From: Platycnemis pennipes
Taxonomy: Eukaryota > Arthropoda > Insecta > Odonata > Platycnemididae
Assembly: GCA_933228895.1 (NCBI GenBank)
Contig: OW121858.1
Span: forward strand, 32,821,859-32,885,858
Direction of reading: 5' to 3'
Length of the DNA: 64,000 nt
The translations under genes and the position numbers were made by a program. The notes under the pieces were generated by a model. The model saw only the letters and a program-made list of their open reading frames with translations. It made no database searches and had not been told where the DNA came from. Below, one piece after another: positions 51,957 through 63,561 of the stretch (its first letter is position 1; the number at the start of each line of letters is the position of its first letter).

Positions 51957-54900
51957 AATTTTAAATATGACGAAACCCGTGACAGTGTGGAAAATATTGA
52001 TAACCTGACTGCAGCCATCATTGAAGCGGCAGACAGCAGCGTACCACGGTCTCGCCGTACAATTACAAGGCCTGCGGTGCCGTGGTGGAACGATGATTGC
52101 GCGAAAGCTATTCGCCAGCGTAAAAAAGCGTTGCGAATATTTAATAAATACCCAACAGAAAGAAATTTAGCCTCCTTCCGACGACAGAGCTAGAGCTCGA
52201 CAGGTTGTGAGGGATGCAAAAAGAGCTTCTTGGGTGAAATTTTTCACCGGTGTTAACTGTAGGACACCAATTGCACAGGTATGGCGCAAGGTAAGGAGTC
52301 TGTCGGGTAACCACCAGCAGCTAGGTGTCACTTTTCTTAGAGTCAGAGATGAAGTTATAACGTCACCACATGACATCGGAAAGGCGTTCGGCCAGTTTAT
52401 ATCTACAATGAGCAGCGATGACGCATGCGGTAGGAATTCTCTGTCCTTAAAAGACCGCTGCGAATTAATTCCGATAAACTTCAAAGAGACGAGACATGTG
52501 GCCGACTATAACCTTCCTTTCTCGTTGTGGGAATTAAAGTCAGCCATTGCCGACACAGGCAATACATCTCCGGGTCTTGACGAGGTCCGCAATGCCTTTC
52601 TCCGTAATATTCCGGAGATAGCATTGTTGGAGGTCCTCCACACTTTCAATCAGCTTTGGATTGAAGGTGCCTTTCCATCAACCTCAAGGGAGTCGGCGGT
52701 GGTTCCCATTCCAAAACAGGGCAAAGATAGAGGTGACCCAAACAACTATAGACCCATATCCCTCACCAGCTGCCTGTGCAAAATAATGGAAAGGATGGTG
52801 AATCGGCGGCTCGTTTGGTGGTTGGAGCGCCGAGACCTTCTTTCCACTATCCAGTGCGGTTTTCGTTGGGGCCGTTCCACTATCGACCACAGTTAGAATT
52901 GACAATTTCATCCAGGAAGCATTTCTCCTCCGCCACGTTGTTTGCAATCGCCATTAATGACATTGTCGACTGCATAAAAGCACCAGTGATGGGATCCTTA
53001 TTTGTGGACGACCTTGAAATTTTTTGCAGGTCGTCTACAATAGCTAGCGCTGCAAGGCTGACACAGTTGACCGTTACCAAACTGAACAACTGGGCTAATA
53101 GAAACGGGCTTCGTTTCTCTAAGGAGAAAACTGTGTGTATGCATTTTCACAGATTACGAGGTATCCACATAGCTCCACCGTTACGCTTACGACGTCGTAA
53201 TCTTCCTTACGTAGAAACTGTTCGATTTCTTGGCATGGTTTTAGACCGTAGATTGACATGGCAGGAACACGTCCGCAAGCTAGCGGAAAAGTGTCGCCGG
53301 AGCCTAAATATTTTACGAATTTTAAACAACACAACGTGGGGTGCAGATCGCACGACCTCGATTTTATTATACCGTGCACTGATAAGGTCTAAAATGGACT
53401 ATGGGTGTTTCGTGTACTCGTCTGGACGAGAGTCATACCTGCGACCGTTAACAACGGTCCACAACGCAGGACTACGGTTAGCTACTGGTGCATTTAGGAC
53501 CTCTCCTGTCCCAAGCTTATATTCCGACGCCGGAGAGCCGACGTTGGCTACTCGCAGGCTATTGCTGACATGCAACTATGTGTCAAAAATTTTATCCATG
53601 TTTTGAAATCATTTTTAAACCAAGATTTTTAGATATTTTTAACAGAAGGACAAGGGCTACCAGACCACTAAGCATTCGTTTTAAAGATTTTGTTGAGGAA
53701 TTTCAGATTTCGCTACCGGATGTGTACGCCGTCGGGTATTCGAAATACCCACCTTGGTTACTACCGCGACCAGAGTGTTATACTGGTCTGCATAGGCGCC
53801 AGAAATCCACTTCCACGTCGTCGGAGTACCAGAGCCTGTTTTTAGAACTTCTAAGTAACAACCCGGCCTCTATCCCCGTGTATACGGATGGATCGAAGTG
53901 TGATTCAGCATGCGCATGCGCCGTGTACTCCACTCATCACAATTACATCAAGACCAGACTCAATCCGCTGTGTAGCGTATATACAGCGGAATTAATGGGT
54001 ATTAAAATGGCCCTAAGAAATATTAATTCCAACTCTGGCTCTTTCCTCATTTGCACGGACTCCTTAAGAGCTTTGAAGTCCATTTCACCCTATTGGGTAA
54101 TATCCTCCATCCTCTTGTCCAGGATATACAATGCACCCTCCAATCCCTTCGCAGCAAGGGAATCAAAATTTCCTTTATTTGGGTCCCTGGACATGTGGGA
54201 ATAGCTGGCAATGAACATGCGGACAAAGCAGCAAAGGAAGCGCTACACATGCCAGATATATCAACGACCTTGATAACCGTAGATGACCTTAAGTCTATGT
54301 TTCGAAATATGGTTATAGGCAGATGGCAGCAATCGTGGCAGGGGCTAATGAATAATAAACTTCGGGCTATCTAACCGGTAGTATCAGCATGGCCCTCCTC
54401 CGTAAGGAGTACCCGGAGGGAAGAAGACGCAATTACTCGCCTGAGAATAAGGCACACTGCCCTGACACACTCATGCCTCTTCACAGAAGAGAAGGCACTA
54501 CCTCGGTGTGATGATTGCGACTTCCCTCTTAGTGTGCGACACATCCTGATAGAGTGTGCTAAATACCATTCTTCTAGGGAGAAACACAAGGTTAACGGGA
54601 CCTTAGAAACTATTCTAGGCGATTCTCCGGAGAGTCTGAACCGGATAACTGCTTTTTTAAAAGACAAATGTTTTCAATAAACTATAAAATCTTTGTGTGA
54701 GACCACGACCAGCACATGTTTTCACATAAATATAACTGAGTGTAATACCGTATTTCGTACATTACATGGATGAGAGATATGCAAAATGACCTTAACTGTC
54801 GACGCACCAAAAACACCAAATTCTTCTACTACTACCAAGAGGAGAACCATTGATGTCACTTAGGCAAATTGCCTTTTTGGCAAATGGATTCCAATACATG

Positions 54901-55317
54901 CCATAAATAATACGGTGTGAGTGATAGCCGATAGGGATTCTCCAGTGTTTCATAATAAGAAATTAAGAGGCATAATCTTCCATTGGAATATTCTTAATTC
55001 CTAAATGCAAGGTGCTAATCGGTGCCAAGAGAATATCCTTCCTAAATGCGTTCATACTGCATATTTACCTGCGAAAAGGAAAACCTTGTGTTTGTGGATC
55101 AGGTCAGTTGTTTGGCTGATCTTCCTCGGGAGAGCTGGCATACGAACGTCGTACCCATTCTCATTGTCGAAATCCGGCACTCCCAATGATTCAAAGTGTA
55201 ATATGTCCGAGATGAACAACAAATACCTTCCTCTTAGGTAGGCCAGAACTTCTCCAAGTGCTGGCCTGGTCCCAATTGGCTTGTGGGTGAAGTGCTGCCT
55301 ATCTCTCCCTCCACTGG

Positions 55318-55870
55318 CGTTGAAGTCCTGGCACTCTCTCCTCTGGCCTTGAAGTCCTGGCACTCTCTCCTCTGGCCTTGAAGTCCTGGCACTCTCTCTC
55401 TCCTCTGGCCCTGAAGTCCTGGCACTCTCTCTCTCCTCTGGCCCTGAAGTCCTGGCACTGTCTCTCTCCTCTGGCCCTGAAGTCCTGGCACTCTCTCTCT
55501 CCTCTGGCCCTGAAGTCCTGGCACTCTCTCTCTCCTCTGGCCCTGAAGTCCTGGCACACTCTCTCTCCTCTGGCCCTGAAGTCCTGGCACTCTCTCTCCT
55601 CTGGCCCTGAAGTCCTGGCACTCTCTCTCTCCTCTGGCCCTGAAGTCCTGGCACTCTCTCTCTCCTCTGGCCCTGAAGTCCTGGCACTCTCTCTCCTCTG
55701 GCCCTGAAGTCCTGGCACTCTCTCTCTCCTCTGGCCCTGAAGTCCTGGCACTCTCTCTCTCCTCTGGACCTGAAGTCCTGGCACTCTCTTTCTCCTCTGG
55801 CCCTGAAGTCCTGGCACTCTCTCTCTCCTCTGGCCCTGAAGTCCTGGCACTCTTTCTCTCCTCTGGCCTC
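55318..55870. repeat. 33-bp minisatellite array
   Basis: CCCTGAAGTCCTGGCACT plus (CT)n CCTCTGG, mostly 33 bp, so the period is 11 codons and the frame is fixed (RERVPGLQGQR in one minus frame). Confidence 0.88.
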
Positions 55871-56324
55871 GGTCCAGCAGCTCGGGGCACTGTGGCCAGG
55901 TAAGACTCTTTCTCTCCTCTGGCCTCGGCCACAAGAAAACCAGTCATCTAAGGTGCGTCATGTCTGCTTTCCATTACGATTTCGGTATCATCTTCACATT
56001 CTTCTCCAGCTCTAGAAAACTCTCTTTAAGCCTCTTGTTTGATTCTTTATCATATGGGATGACAGTGGACAAGTTGTGTCTACAGATGCACACTGCTCAG
56101 TCCATTCTCCTTCGGTAAATGGGGCTGCAACCCCACGCTAATCTTCTCTGTTGTAGCACTTGTGTCCTTCCACTGAATGAGCACCAGATGGTGGATCTGA
56201 ATGTCCTAGGGGCTGATCAAATTGTGATGCAAATGCTTCAGGTATCCACGTAGGCCGCTTCTCCAAGTGCTGGCCTGGTCCCAATTGGCTTGTGAGTGAA
56301 GTGCTGGTTATCTCTCCCTCCACT

Positions 56325-56760
56325 GGCGTTGAAGTCCTGGCACTCTCTCTCTCCTCTGGCCTTTAAGTCCTGGCACTCTCTCTCTCCTCTGGCCTTGAAG
56401 TCCTGGCACTCTCTCTGTCCTCTGGCCTTGAAGTCCTGGCACTCTCTCTCCTCTGGTCTTGAAGTCCTGGCACTCTCTCTCTCCTCTGGCCCTGAAGTCC
56501 TGGCACTCTCTCTCTCCTCTGGCCCTGAAGTCCTGGCACTCTCTCTCTCCTCTGGCCCTGAAGTCCTGGCACTCTCTCTCTCCTCTGGCCCTGTAGTCCT
56601 CTCACTCTTTCTCTCCTCTGGCCCTGAAGTCCTCTCACTCTTTCTCTCCTCTGGCCCTGAAGTCCTGGCACTCTCTCTCTCCTCTGGCCCTGAAGTCCTC
56701 TCACTCTTTCTCTCCTCTGGCCCTGAAGTCCTCTCACTCTTTCTCTCCTCTGGCCTCGGT
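56325..56760. repeat. 33-bp minisatellite array with CTCACT variants
   Basis: Same family. Five units carry CCTCTCACTCTTTCT in place of CCTGGCACTCTCTCT, a variant not seen in other arrays. Confidence 0.85.
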
Positions 56761-57325
56761 CCAGCAGCTCGGGACACTGTGGCCATGAGAGAAGGAATAC
56801 CTTGTGTTTTTGGTTCTGGTCAGTTGTTGGGCTGATCTTCCTCGTTAGAGCTGGCATACGAACGTCGTACCTTTTCTCGTTGTTGAAATCCGGCACACCC
56901 AATGATTCAATGCGTCATATGCCCGGGATGAACAACAAATACCTTCCTTCCTTTCCACAAGAAAACCAATCATCTACGGTGCGTCATGTGCGCTTTCCAT
57001 TACGACTTTGGTATCATGTTCACATTCTCTCTCCAACTCTAGAGAAGTCTCCTTAAGCCTCTTGTTTGATTCATTATCATATGGGATGACAGTGGACAAG
57101 TTGTGTCTGCGGATGCACATTACTCAGTCCATTCTCCTTCCGTAAATGGGGATGCAACCCCACGCTAATCTTCTATGTTGTAGCCCTTGTGTCCTTCCAC
57201 TGAATGAGCACCAGATGGTGGATCTGAATGTCCTAGGGGCTGATCAAATTGTGATGCAAATGCTTCAGGTATCCACGTAGGCCGCTTCTCCAAGTGCTGG
57301 CCTGGTCCCAATTGGCTTGTGGTTG

Positions 57326-57482
57326 AAGTCCTGGCACTCTCTCTCTCCTCTGGCCTTGAAGTCCTGGCACTCTCTCTCCTCTGGCCTAGAAGTCCTGGCA
57401 CTCTCTCCTCTGGCCTAGAAGTCCTGGCACTCTCTCTCCTCTGGCCTAGAAGTCCTGGCACTCTCTCTCCTCTGGCCTAGAA
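57326..57482. repeat. Short minisatellite array (about 5 units)
   Basis: 29-33-bp units with a GGCCTAGAAG variant. Confidence 0.8.
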
Positions 57483-57788
57483 GCACGGGGCACTGTGGCC
57501 ATGGTGATAGCGGTTCTGCGAGGACAGTGGTCAAAACCTAAGAGGTAGAGCAGCACCAGGCACCGGATCCGAATGTGCTTAGGGCTGATCAGATTGTACC
57601 GGATCGGAATGTGCTTAGGGCTGATCAGATTGTAATGAAGATGCTTTAGATATGCGTATAACCCCCTACTCCAAATTACTCTCCCGGTACACGAAGAATG
57701 TGAATGAGGAGTGATGGGTACTATGTCTGATGTTAATCCACTCAGTCTATTAACACCAGTACTCACCAACAAAGAGGGGAACCAGTAT

Positions 57789-58066
57789 GTGATAAACACC
57801 ATTCTTCTAGGGAGAAACACAAGGTTAACGTGACCTTAGAAACTATTCTAGGCGATTCTCCGGCAAGTCTGACCCGTATAATTGCCTTTTAAAGACCTCA
57901 TTATTTTCAATAAACAATAAAATCTTTGTATGAGACCTCGACTTGCACATGTTATCACATAAATATAACTGAGTGAAATACTGTATTACATACATTACAT
58001 GGATGAGAGTGGTGCAAAATGACCTCAGCTGTCGACGCACCAAAAACACCAAATACTACTACTACC
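57789..58066 (+). mobile_element. 5'-truncated I-element 3' end
   Basis: Same 3' fragment as at 27456, ending in ATACTACTACTACC. The terminal hairpin is intact (GGTGC...GCACC). Confidence 0.8.
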
Positions 58067-58545
58067 AAAAGGGGAACCCATGAAGTTACTTAGGCAAATT
58101 GCCTTTTTGGCAAATGGATTCCAATACATGCCATAAATAATACGGTGTGAGTGATAGCCGATAGGGATTCTCCAGTGTTTCATAATAAGAAATTAAGAGG
58201 CATAATCTTCCATTGGAATATTCTTAATTCCTAAATGCAAGGTGCTAATCGGTGCCAAGAGAATATCCTTCCTAAATGCGTTCATACTGCATATTTACCT
58301 GCGAAAAGGAAAACCTTGTGTTTGTGGATCAGGTCCGTTGCTTGGCTGATCTTCCTCGGGAGAGCTGGCATACGAACGTCGTACCCATTCTCATTGTCGA
58401 AATCCGGCACTCCCAATGAATCAAAGTGTAATATGTCCGAGATGAACAACAAATACCTTCCTCTTAGGGTGGCCAGAACTTCTCCAAGTGCTGGCCTGGT
58501 CCCAATTGGCTTGTGGGTGAAGTGATGGCTATCTCTCCCTCCACT

Positions 58546-58742
58546 GGCGTTGAAGTCCTGGCACTCTCTCCTCTGGCCTTGAAGTCCTGGCACTCTCTCC
58601 TCTGGACCTGAAGTCCTGGCACTCTCTCTCTCCTCTGGCCCTGAAGTCCTGGCACTCTCTCTCTCCTCTGGCCCTGAAGTCCTGGCACTCTCTCTCTCCT
58701 CTGGCCCTGAAGTCCTGGCACTCTTTCTCTCCTCTGGCCTCG
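58546..58742. repeat. Short 33-bp minisatellite array
   Basis: About six units of the CCTGAAGTCCTGGCACT family in a partial copy of the 54.8-55.9 kb unit. Confidence 0.8.
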
Positions 58743-59139
58743 GTCCACAAGAAAACCAGTCATCTAAGGTGCGTCATGTCTGCTTTCCATTACGATTTCG
58801 GTATCATTTTCACATTCTTCTCCAGCTCTAGAAAACTCTCTTTAAGCCTCTTGTTTGATTCTTTATCATATGGGATGACAGTGGACAAGTTGTGTCTACA
58901 GATGCACACTGCTCAGTCCATTCTCCTTCGGTAAATGGGGCTGCAACCCCACGCTAATCTTCTCTGTTGTAGCACTTGTGTCCTTCCACTGAATGAGCAC
59001 CAGATGGTGGATCTGAATGTCCTAGGGGCTGATCAAATTGTGATGCAAATGCTTCAGGTATCCACGTAGGCCGCTTCTCCAAGTGCTGGCCTGGTCCCAA
59101 TTGGCTTGTGAGTGAAGTGCTGGTTATCTCTCCCTCCAC

Positions 59140-59552
59140 TGGCGTTGAAGTCCTGGCACTCTCTCTCTCCTCTGGCCTTGAAGTCCTGGCACTCTCTCTG
59201 TCCTCTGGCATTGAAGTCCTGGCACTCTCTCTCTCTCCTCTGGCCTTGAAGTCCTGGCACTGTCTCTCTCCTCTGGCCTTGAAGTCCTGGCACTCTCTCT
59301 CTCCTCTGGCCCTGAAGTCCTGGCACTCTCTCTCTCCTCTGGCCCTGAAGTCCTGGCACTCTCTCTCTCCTCTGGCCCTGAAGTCCTGGCACTCTCTCTC
59401 TCTTCTGGCCCTGAAGTCCTGGCACTCTCTCTCTCCTCTGGCCCTGAAGTCCTGGCACTCTCTCTCTCCTCTGGCCCTGAAGTCCTGGCACTCTCTCTCT
59501 CCTCTGGCCCTGAAGTCCTGGCACTCTTTCTCTCCTCTGGCCTCGGTCCAGC
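59140..59552. repeat. 33-bp minisatellite array
   Basis: About 12 units, with occasional 35-bp units where the CT run gains one dinucleotide. Confidence 0.85.
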
Positions 59553-60141
59553 AGCTCGGGGCACTGTGGCCATGAGAGAAGGAATACCTTGTGTTTTTGG
59601 TTCTGGTCAGTTGTTTGGCTGATCTTCCTCGTTAGAGCTGGCATACGAACGTCGTACCTTTTCTCGTTGTTGAAATCCGGCACACCCAATGATTCAATGC
59701 GTCATATGTCCGGGATGAACAACAAATACCTTCCTTCCTTTCCACAAGAAAACCAGTCATCTAAGGTGCGTCATGTCTGCTTTCCATTACGATTTCGGTA
59801 TCATCTTCACATTCTTCTCCAGCTCTAGAAAACTCTCTTTAAGCCTCTTGTTTGATTCTTTATCATATGGGATGACAGTGGACAAGTTGTGTCTACAGAT
59901 GCACACTGCTCAGTCCATTCTCCTTCGGTAAATGGGGCTGCAACCCCACGCTCATCTTCTCTGTTGTAGCCCTTGTGTCCTTCCACTGAATGAGCACTAG
60001 ATGGTGGATCTGAATGTCCTAGGGGCTGATCAAATTGTGATGCAAATGCTTCAGGTATCCACGTAGGCCGCTTCTCCAAGTGCTGGCCTGGTCCCAATTG
60101 GCTTGTGGGTGAAGTGCTGGCTATCTCTCCCTCCACTGGCG

Positions 60142-60608
60142 TTGAAGTCCTGGCACTCTCTCTCTCCTCTGGCCTTTAAGTCGTGGCACTCTCTCTCTCC
60201 TTTGGCCTTGAAGTCCTGGCACTCTCTCTGTCCTCTGGCCTTGAAGTCCTGGCACTCTCTCTCTCTCCTCTGGCCTTGAAGTCCTGGCACTGTCTCTCTC
60301 CTCTGGCCTTGAAGTCCTGGCACTCTCTCTCTCCTCTGGCACTGAAGTCCTGGCACTCTCTCTCTCCTCTGGCCCTGAAGTCCTGGCACTCTCTCTCTCC
60401 TCTGGCCCTGAAGTCCTGGCACTCTCTCTCTCCTCTGGCCCTAAAGTCCTGGCACTCTCTCTCTCCTCTGGCCCTGAAGTCCTGGCACTCTCTCTCTCCT
60501 CTGGCCCTGAAGTCCTGGCACTCTCTCTCTCCTCTGGCCCTGAAGTCCTGGCACTCTCTCTCTCCTCTGGCCCTGAAGTCCTGGCACTCTTTCTCTCCTC
60601 TGGCCTCG
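60142..60608. repeat. 33-bp minisatellite array
   Basis: About 14 units, nearly the same order of variants as the array at 59140-59552. Confidence 0.85.
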
Positions 60609-61179
60609 GTCCAGCAGCTCGGGGCACTGTGGCCATGAGAGAAGGAATACCTTGTGTTTTTGGTTCTGGTCAGTTGTTTGGCTGATCTTCCTCGTTAGAG
60701 CTGGCATACGAACGTCGTACCTTTTCTCGTTGTTGAAATCCGGCACACCCAATGATTCAATGCGTCATATGTCCGGGATGAACAACAAATACCTTCCTTC
60801 CTTTCCACAAGAAAACCAGTCATCTACGGTGCGTCATGTGCGCTTTCCATTACGACTTTGGTATCATGTTCACATTCTCTCTCCAACTCTAGAGAAGTCT
60901 CCTTAAGCCTCTTGTTTGATTCATTATCATATGGGATGGCAGTGGACAAGTTGTGTCTGCAGATGCACATTGCTCAGTCCATTCTCCTTCCGTAAATGGG
61001 GATGCAACCCCACGCTAATCTTCTATGTTGTAGCCCTTGTGTCCTTCCACTGAATGAGCACCAGATGGTGGATCTGAATGTCCTTGGTGCTGATCAAATT
61101 GTGATGCAGATGCTCCAGGTATCCACGTAGCCCCCTTCTCTAAGTGCTGGACTGGTCCCAATTGGCTTGTGGGTGAAGT

Positions 61180-62278
61180 GCTGGCTCTCTCTCTGTCCTC
61201 TGGCCTTGAAGTCCTGGCACTCTCTCTCTCCCCTGGCCTTTAAGTCCTGGCACTCTCTCTGTCCTCTGGCCTTGAAGTCCTGGCACTCTCTCTCTGTCCT
61301 CTGGCCTTGAAGTCCTGGCACTCTCTCTCTGTCCTCTGGCCTTGAAGTCCTGGCACTCTCTCTCTGTCCTCTGGCCTTGAAGTCCTGGCACTCTCTCTCT
61401 CTCCTCTGGCCTTGAAGTCCTGGCACTCTCTCTCTCTCCTCTGGCCTTGAAGTCCTGGCACTCTCTCTCTCTCCTCTGGCCTTGAAGTCCTGGCACTCTC
61501 TCTCTCTCCTCTGGCCTTGAAGTCCTGGCACTCTCTCTCTCTCCTCTGGCCTTGAAGTCCTGGCACTCTCTCTCTCTCCTCTGGCCTTGAAGTCCTGGCA
61601 CTCTCTCTCTCTCCTCTGGCCTTGAAGTCCTGGCACTCTCTCTCTCTCCTCTGGCCTTGAAGTCCTGGCACTCTCTCTCTCTCCTCTGGCCTTGAAGTCC
61701 TGGCACTCTCTCTCTCTCCTCTGGCCTTGAAGTCCTGGCACTCTCTCTCTCTCCTCTGGCCTTGAAGTCCTGGCACTCTCTCTCTCTCCTCTGGCCTTGA
61801 AGTCCTGGCACTCTCTCTCTCTCCTCTGGCCTTGAAGTCCTGGCACTCTCTCTCTCTCCTCTGGCCTTGAAGTCCTGGCACTCTCTCTCCTCTGGCCCTG
61901 AAGTCCTGGCACACTCTCTCTCTCCTCTGGCCCTGAAGTCCTGGCACTCTCTCTCTCTCCTCTGGCCTTGAAGTCCTGGCACTCTCTCTCTCTCCTCTGG
62001 CCTTGAAGTCCTGGCACTCTCTCTCTCTCCTCTGGCCTTGAAGTCCTGGCACTCTCTCTCCTCTGGCCCTGAAGTCCTGGCACACTCTCTCTCTCCTCTG
62101 GCCCTGAAGTCCTGGCACTCTCTCTCTCTCCTCTGGCCTTGAAGTCCTGGCACTCTCTCTCTCCTCTGGCCCTGAAGTCCTGGCACTCTCTCTCTCCTCT
62201 GGCCCTGAAGTCCTGGCACTCTCTCTCTCCTCTGGCCCTGAAGTCCTGGCACTCTTTCTATCCTCTGGCCTCGGTCCA
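61180..62278. repeat. 35-bp minisatellite array with 33-bp edges
   Basis: The left edge has a CTCTGTCCTCTGG variant, the centre is pure 35-bp units, and the right edge returns to 33-bp CCCTGAAG units. Two 180-bp blocks near 61870-62110 repeat the same irregular order, a sign of block duplication. Confidence 0.88.
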
Positions 62279-62849
62279 GCAGCTCGAGGCACTGTGGCCA
62301 TGAGAGAAGGAATACCTTGTGTTTTTGGTTCTGGTCAGTTGTTTGGCTGATCTTCCTCGTTAGAGCTGGCATACGAACGTCGTACTTTTTCTCGTTGTTG
62401 AAATCCGGCACACCCAATGAATCAATGCGTAATATGTCCGGGATGAACAACAAATACCTTCCTTCCTTTCCACAAGAAAACCAGTCATCTACGGTGCGTC
62501 ATGTCCGCTTTCCATTACGACGTTGGTATCATGTTCACATTCTCTCTCCAACTCTAGAGAAGTCTCCTTAAGCCTCTTGTTTGATTCATTATCATATGGG
62601 ATGACAGTGGACAAGTTGTGTCTGCAGATGCACATTGCTCAGTCCATTCTCCTTCCGTAAATGGGGATGCAACCCCACGCTCATCTTCTATGTTGTAGCC
62701 CTTGTGTCCTTCCACTGAATCAGCACCAGATGGTGGATCTGAATGTCCTTGGTGCTGATCAAATTGTGATGCAGATGCTCCAGGTATCCACGTAGCCCCC
62801 TTCTCTAAGTGCTGGACTGGTCCCAATTGGCTTGTGGGTGAAGTGCTGG

Positions 62850-62950
62850 CTCTCTCTCTGTCCTCTGGCCTTGAAGTCCTGGCACTCTCTCTTTCCTCTG
62901 GCCTTGAAGTCCAGGCACTCTCTCTCTCCTCTGGCCTTGAAGTCCAGCAG
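62850..62950. repeat. Minimal minisatellite array (3 units)
   Basis: Three units between the pre-array and post-array blocks. The smallest array in the window. Confidence 0.75.
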
Positions 62951-63219
62951 CGCGGGGCATTGTGGCCATGGTGATAGTGGTTCTGCGAGGACAGTGGTCA
63001 AAACCTAAGAGGTAGAGCAGCAACAGGCGATGGATCGGAATGTGCTTGGGGCTGATCAGATTGTAATGAAGAAGCTTTAGATATGCCCATAACCCCCTGC
63101 TCCAACATACTCTCCCAGTACACGAAGAATGTGAAAGAGGAGTGATGGGTCCTATGCTGGATGGAAATCCACTCAGTCTATTAACACCAGTACTCACCAA
63201 AAAAGAGGGTAACCAGAAT

Positions 63220-63499
63220 GTGATAAATACCATTCTTCTAGCTAGAAACACTAGGTTAACGGGACCTTAGAAACAATTCTAGGCGATTCTCCGGAGAGTT
63301 TGACACGTATAATTGCTTTTTTAAAAGACATCAATGTTTTCAATAAAGTATAAAATCTTTGTGTGAGACCACGACCAGCACATGTTATCACATTAATGTA
63401 ACTGAGTGTAATACCGTATTACGTACATTACATGGATGAGAGTGGTGCAAAATGACCTCAGCTGTCGACGCACCAAAAACACCAAATACTACTACTACC
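63220..63499 (+). mobile_element. 5'-truncated I-element 3' end
   Basis: Fourth copy of the 280-bp 3' fragment. It has an AATAAAG-type signal, an intact hairpin at 63444-63474 and a (TAC)n tail, followed by the env-like fragment. Confidence 0.8.
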
Positions 63500-63561
63500 A
63501 AAAGGGGAACCATTGATGTCACTTAGGCAAATTGCCTTTTTGGCAAATGGATTCCAATACA

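Larger units (their letters stand above)
45455..54680 (+). pseudogene. ORF2 of I-element F, heavily mutated and split by B
   Basis: 45455-46189 encodes most of the endonuclease, but the Asn of GDFNAH is Thr (GDFTAH) and the Ser of SDH is Arg. Element B follows, and the frame resumes at 51957 (NFKYDETRD). Frameshifts occur near 52190, 52890, 53597, 54090 and a stop near 54372. A deletion of about 235 nt at about 52935 removes RT motif A and motif B, joining LLR to TLFAIAIND. RNase H motifs (YTDGS, TAEL, CTDS, NEHAD) are still readable, and the C-terminus ends at 54680. No active protein can be made. Confidence 0.88.
34540..54836 (+). mobile_element. I-clade retrotransposon F, oldest layer of the nest
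   Basis: Pieces: 34540-34988 (module and leader), 44079-46189 (rest of leader, ORF1, ORF2 start) and 51957-54836 (rest of ORF2, 3' UTR, tail). A piggyBac occupies the leader and element B splits ORF2; removing them gives about 5.4 kb, less than an intact copy because of internal deletions. ORF1 and ORF2 carry several frameshifts, substitutions at endonuclease residues and a deletion of the RT core. The 5' flank (coiled-coil exon) and the 3' flank (repeat unit) do not match, so F has no target duplication and was probably joined by recombination. Confidence 0.88.
54837..63561. repeat. Higher-order repeat block 2
   Basis: The same composite units as block 1. Full or partial units start near 54837, 58067 and 63500 (env-like start GGGAACC-ATTGATGTCAC). 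Sub-units beginning with AGAGAAGGAATACCTTGTG lie near 56785, 59570, 60635 and 62300, and each is followed by a minisatellite array. Adjacent sub-units are nearly identical (compare 59570-60130 with 60635-61180), showing recent amplification. The minus strand is largely open through the arrays, up to 437 codons at 62453-61140, but the reading comes from repeat composition. Confidence 0.78.

Noticed and set aside
61140..62453. 437-codon minus-strand ORF and similar long ORFs in the arrays
   Set aside because: All arise from a CT-rich unit without stop words in any frame; length is not evidence of a gene.
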